NCBI GenBank assembly: GCA_964556005.1
Contig: CAZKUR010000088.1
Span: 1-16,524 of the forward strand
DNA from: CAZKUR01 sp964556005
GTDB taxonomy: Bacteria; Bacteroidota; Ignavibacteria; Ignavibacteriales; Ignavibacteriaceae
Direction of reading: 5' to 3'
Length of the DNA: 16,524 nucleotides
The notes below the pieces were generated by a model. That model had not been told where the DNA came from. It made no database searches and was given only the letters and a program-made list of their open reading frames with translations. Positions 14,982-16,524 of this stretch are shown one piece after another. Numbering within the stretch: position 1 is the stretch's first letter; each line of letters starts with the position of its first letter. The position numbers and the translations under genes were made by a program.

Positions 14982-15877
14982 AATTCCAGCGTAACACCCA
15001 GTTTATATTGCCTGAAAGTTAACGGCGGTTCGCTGTTGAACGGCCAGTTCATTTTATCAAATCTTAGTTGGTAGATACCGTAAGCAAGTCCGTTTTTCAA
15101 AATAAAGAAAATAAAAGGTGTTGCCGCAGGCGAAGAATCGGAAATATTATCGATGAACCCATCAAGTAAACCCTGTGCCACCACTTCTATGATTGAACTG
15201 CCTGCCCACTTCCAGAATAAATGTCTTTGAAAGACAATAGATTTTTGGTAGCCGGCATCAATTGTAAGTAACGGAGTTATTTTAATCCTTGCCCCGCCTT
15301 CAAAACCGGTTCCGAATCTGAATGCATCATTAAACAAATCAAGCCTTTGCCTGTCAACGGGATTTATAACGCTGTCTAATAAATGAAACCGCGACCAATC
15401 GAGGGAATAAGTATAATAAAATATAAAGCCGCCTTTGGAACCTATCCTGTATCCGTAACCGTTTGAGAAGCCAAAACCAAATCTCCATGTGGAAGATTTT
15501 ATATCGGTGTTTTGGGTTGTTGCTTTGGCAAGATCTGTGGATGTATTGTTTAAGTACACATAAGTGAAATGCTGCTTGATTAAGTTAGGCAGAGTGTAAA
15601 CAGTTTTTTCAGAGGCGTAGCCAAGCTTTAATTCGAGAAGATTCGGATCGACAAATTGGTTTTTCAAATCCTTTAATCTGATTCTTGAAAAGCCGTAGTC
15701 AAAAGAAATAGTAGGTGATTTATGCTTATTTTTTTCAAAGAGTCCCATTTCCCATTTAAAGTTTTCCCAGTGATTGTGATTTATGGAGGTTGAATCTTCT
15801 CCTTCGTCCTGTGCATGAAGCACTACAACTGACGATACTAAAAAAACTATAATTAAAAAATTTTTTTTATTAAACAT
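14978..15877 (-). CDS. Secreted, probable outer-membrane beta-barrel protein of unknown function
   Basis: I do not recognise a named family. The start at 15877 is chosen because TAGGAG lies just upstream and it opens directly with a signal peptide ending LHAQ (predicted cleavage after A22); the in-frame ATG at 15922 would add a non-signal extension. The 299-aa product has an acidic N-terminal segment, then alternating strands rich in Y, F, W and G (for example WRFGFGFSNGYGYRIG and FRFGTGFEGGARI), and ends in KLGVTLEF. A C-terminal phenylalanine after alternating hydrophobics is the usual barrel-assembly signal. A hydrophobic stretch around 230-262 could be a loop helix. It is convergent with the metallophosphoesterase gene, so the two probably have no shared operon. 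Confidence 0.7.
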   Translation of the reverse strand: MFNKKNFLIIVFLVSSVVVLHAQDEGEDSTSINHNHWENFKWEMGLFEKNKHKSPTISFDYGFSRIRLKDLKNQFVDPNLLELKLGYASEKTVYTLPNLIKQHFTYVYLNNTSTDLAKATTQNTDIKSSTWRFGFGFSNGYGYRIGSKGGFIFYYTYSLDWSRFHLLDSVINPVDRQRLDLFNDAFRFGTGFEGGARIKITPLLTIDAGYQKSIVFQRHLFWKWAGSSIIEVVAQGLLDGFIDNISDSSPAATPFIFFILKNGLAYGIYQLRFDKMNWPFNSEPPLTFRQYKLGVTLEF

Positions 15878-16063
15878 TTTTTCTCCTAAAATGAATAACA
15901 AAGTTTGTTTTGGAGTTTGCAATTTGGATTTTGTCTAACAAACATTAGAGTCCCTTCTAAGGACATTTTTAAATCGCTTATTTATAGTAAAGAAAAAAAC
16001 ATAGTGAAAAAATAATAATTATATCCTTAATGAGTATTGTTTTAGGAAGTTCGGTTAAATAAA

Positions 16064-16138
16064 ATGATTAACAGCATTAGGAAAAACGTGAGGCGTAAAA
16101 AGGGAGACGATAAACGCAAAAATGTACTTTGCTGTTAA
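16064..16138 (+). CDS. Possible 24-aa basic micro-ORF upstream of a terminator
   Basis: The ATG at 16064 opens a 24-codon frame, MINSIRKNVRRKKGDDKRKN and four more residues ending in two cysteines, stopping at TAA 16136-16138. A terminator-like hairpin follows 41 bases later. No proper Shine-Dalgarno is seen at the right distance. The high Lys/Arg content is unusual for noise but the ORF is very short. Confidence 0.15.
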   Translation: MINSIRKNVRRKKGDDKRKNVLCC

Positions 16139-16179
16139 GGCTGCTTAAAGACATCTGTACTTAATTTAGCGATTCAAAC

Positions 16180-16213
16180 AAAAACTGCCACTGAATAATC
16201 CATGGTAGTTTTT
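16180..16213. terminator. Intrinsic terminator-like hairpin
   Basis: AAAAACTGCCA (16180-16190) pairs with TGGTAGTTTTT (16203-16213) over 11 bp with one G-U, around a 12-nt loop. The T-run forms part of the 3' arm on both strands, so it can work in either direction. No firm gene ends here on either strand; it may end transcripts entering from beyond the right edge, or a short transcript from 15923-16179. Confidence 0.55.
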
Positions 16214-16250
16214 CCAATTCATGATGAATTAAATTTATATTCAATTTGCT

Positions 16251-16524
16251 AACCTTCGAGGTTTGAGCCGTGTAAAACGAAAAGTAACCTCTCGCATAGT
16301 GATGGAGACTGTGTGAAAATATTGAATTGGTGGCTGACCAAAAAATCCGTCGACCTCATCAGGTCGACGAGACCTGACTGGTAATTTTGTCATCACGATC
16401 CCGACCTTAGTCGGGAGAAGTAATATCACTTTTGAATTAAAAACGAAAGATTGTCCGCCTTCGGTCGCTAGACTCTCGTTAGAGTCCCTAGACTCAAACG
16501 GACTCTACGAGCGAGATCTCGTCC
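16251..16524. repeat. Array of short perfect palindromes (non-coding, reaches window edge)
   Basis: Within 274 bases there are at least five short stems with tight loops: AACCT/AGGTT (16251-16263), TTGGT/ACCAA (16327-16341), CGTCGACCT/AGGTCGACG with a CATC loop (16348-16369), TCCCGAC/GTCGGGA with a CTTA loop (16399-16416) and GACTCT/AGAGTC with a CGTT loop (16471-16486). The self-complementary CGAGATCTCG lies near 16513-16522. CTAGACTC occurs twice (16468, 16488). The segment is more GC-rich than its surroundings. It looks like a composite intergenic repeat cut by the window end. A minus-strand frame through 16241-16429 is explained by these hairpins. Confidence 0.6.

Noticed and set aside
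16241..16429. 62-aa minus-strand open frame
   Set aside because: It reads through several perfect palindromes (16251-16263, 16348-16369, 16399-16416), which fully account for its sequence; there is no ribosome-binding site and no recognisable domain.
16226..16441. GAATTAAA direct repeats (16226-16233 and 16434-16441) as target-site duplication of a 200-bp element
   Set aside because: The 8-mer is AT-rich and low in information, and no convincing terminal inverted repeats lie just inside; chance is a good explanation.
16440..16524. CRISPR array
   Set aside because: The repeated pieces are only 5-8 bases with irregular spacing, and there are no cas genes.

Overview
The window reads as chromosomal DNA of an AT-rich member of the Bacteroidota/Chlorobi group, most likely an Ignavibacteria-like or Caldithrix-like anaerobe. 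The support is: a short primary sigma factor of Bacteroidota type with no region 1.1; a lipoprotein dipeptidyl-peptidase III with the five-residue zinc motif HEISH, known to me from Caldithrix; a NifJ-type pyruvate:ferredoxin oxidoreductase followed by a dihydroorotate-dehydrogenase-like gene; and outer-membrane beta-barrel-type proteins. This placement is inferred from protein families; no 16S rRNA is present.

Layout. Bases 1-626 (minus) hold the 5' part of an Mla/MCE-type ABC ATPase. A divergent intergenic region (627-884) carries a good promoter and two palindromes and leads to sppA (885-3299), whose protease is fused to an N-terminal beta-barrel-like domain. A hairpin separates it from a short recQ (3448-4917). 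Next come a lipoprotein M49-family peptidase (5140-6825) and a tiny secreted protein with five Cys-Pro-aromatic repeats (6909-7256). The Shine-Dalgarno of the latter lies inside a perfect 10-bp hairpin. The gap 7257-7606 contains a candidate small RNA ending at a bidirectional terminator. The primary sigma factor gene (7607-8467) is on the minus strand. The gap 8468-8976 holds sigma-gene leader elements, a possible 33-aa ORF and an extended -10 promoter for nifJ (8977-12585). nifJ and the dihydroorotate-dehydrogenase-like gene (12626-13618) form an evident operon. A 94-nt stem-loop follows, then a four-TM metallophosphoesterase (13836-14981) whose stop codon overlaps that of a convergent outer-membrane-type protein (14978-15877, minus). 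The last ~600 bases have no convincing gene; they contain a terminator and a dense series of short perfect palindromes.

How the parts fit. Most genes are housekeeping: central anaerobic carbon metabolism (nifJ operon), DNA repair (recQ), transcription (rpoD) and envelope upkeep (mlaF, sppA, lipoprotein peptidase, barrel proteins). The less ordinary signals are the CP-repeat protein with its occluded ribosome-binding site, the SppA-barrel fusion, the candidate C-rich-loop small RNA, the long stem-loop after the nifJ operon and the palindrome array at the right end. I see no phage, transposase, CRISPR array, tRNA or rRNA.
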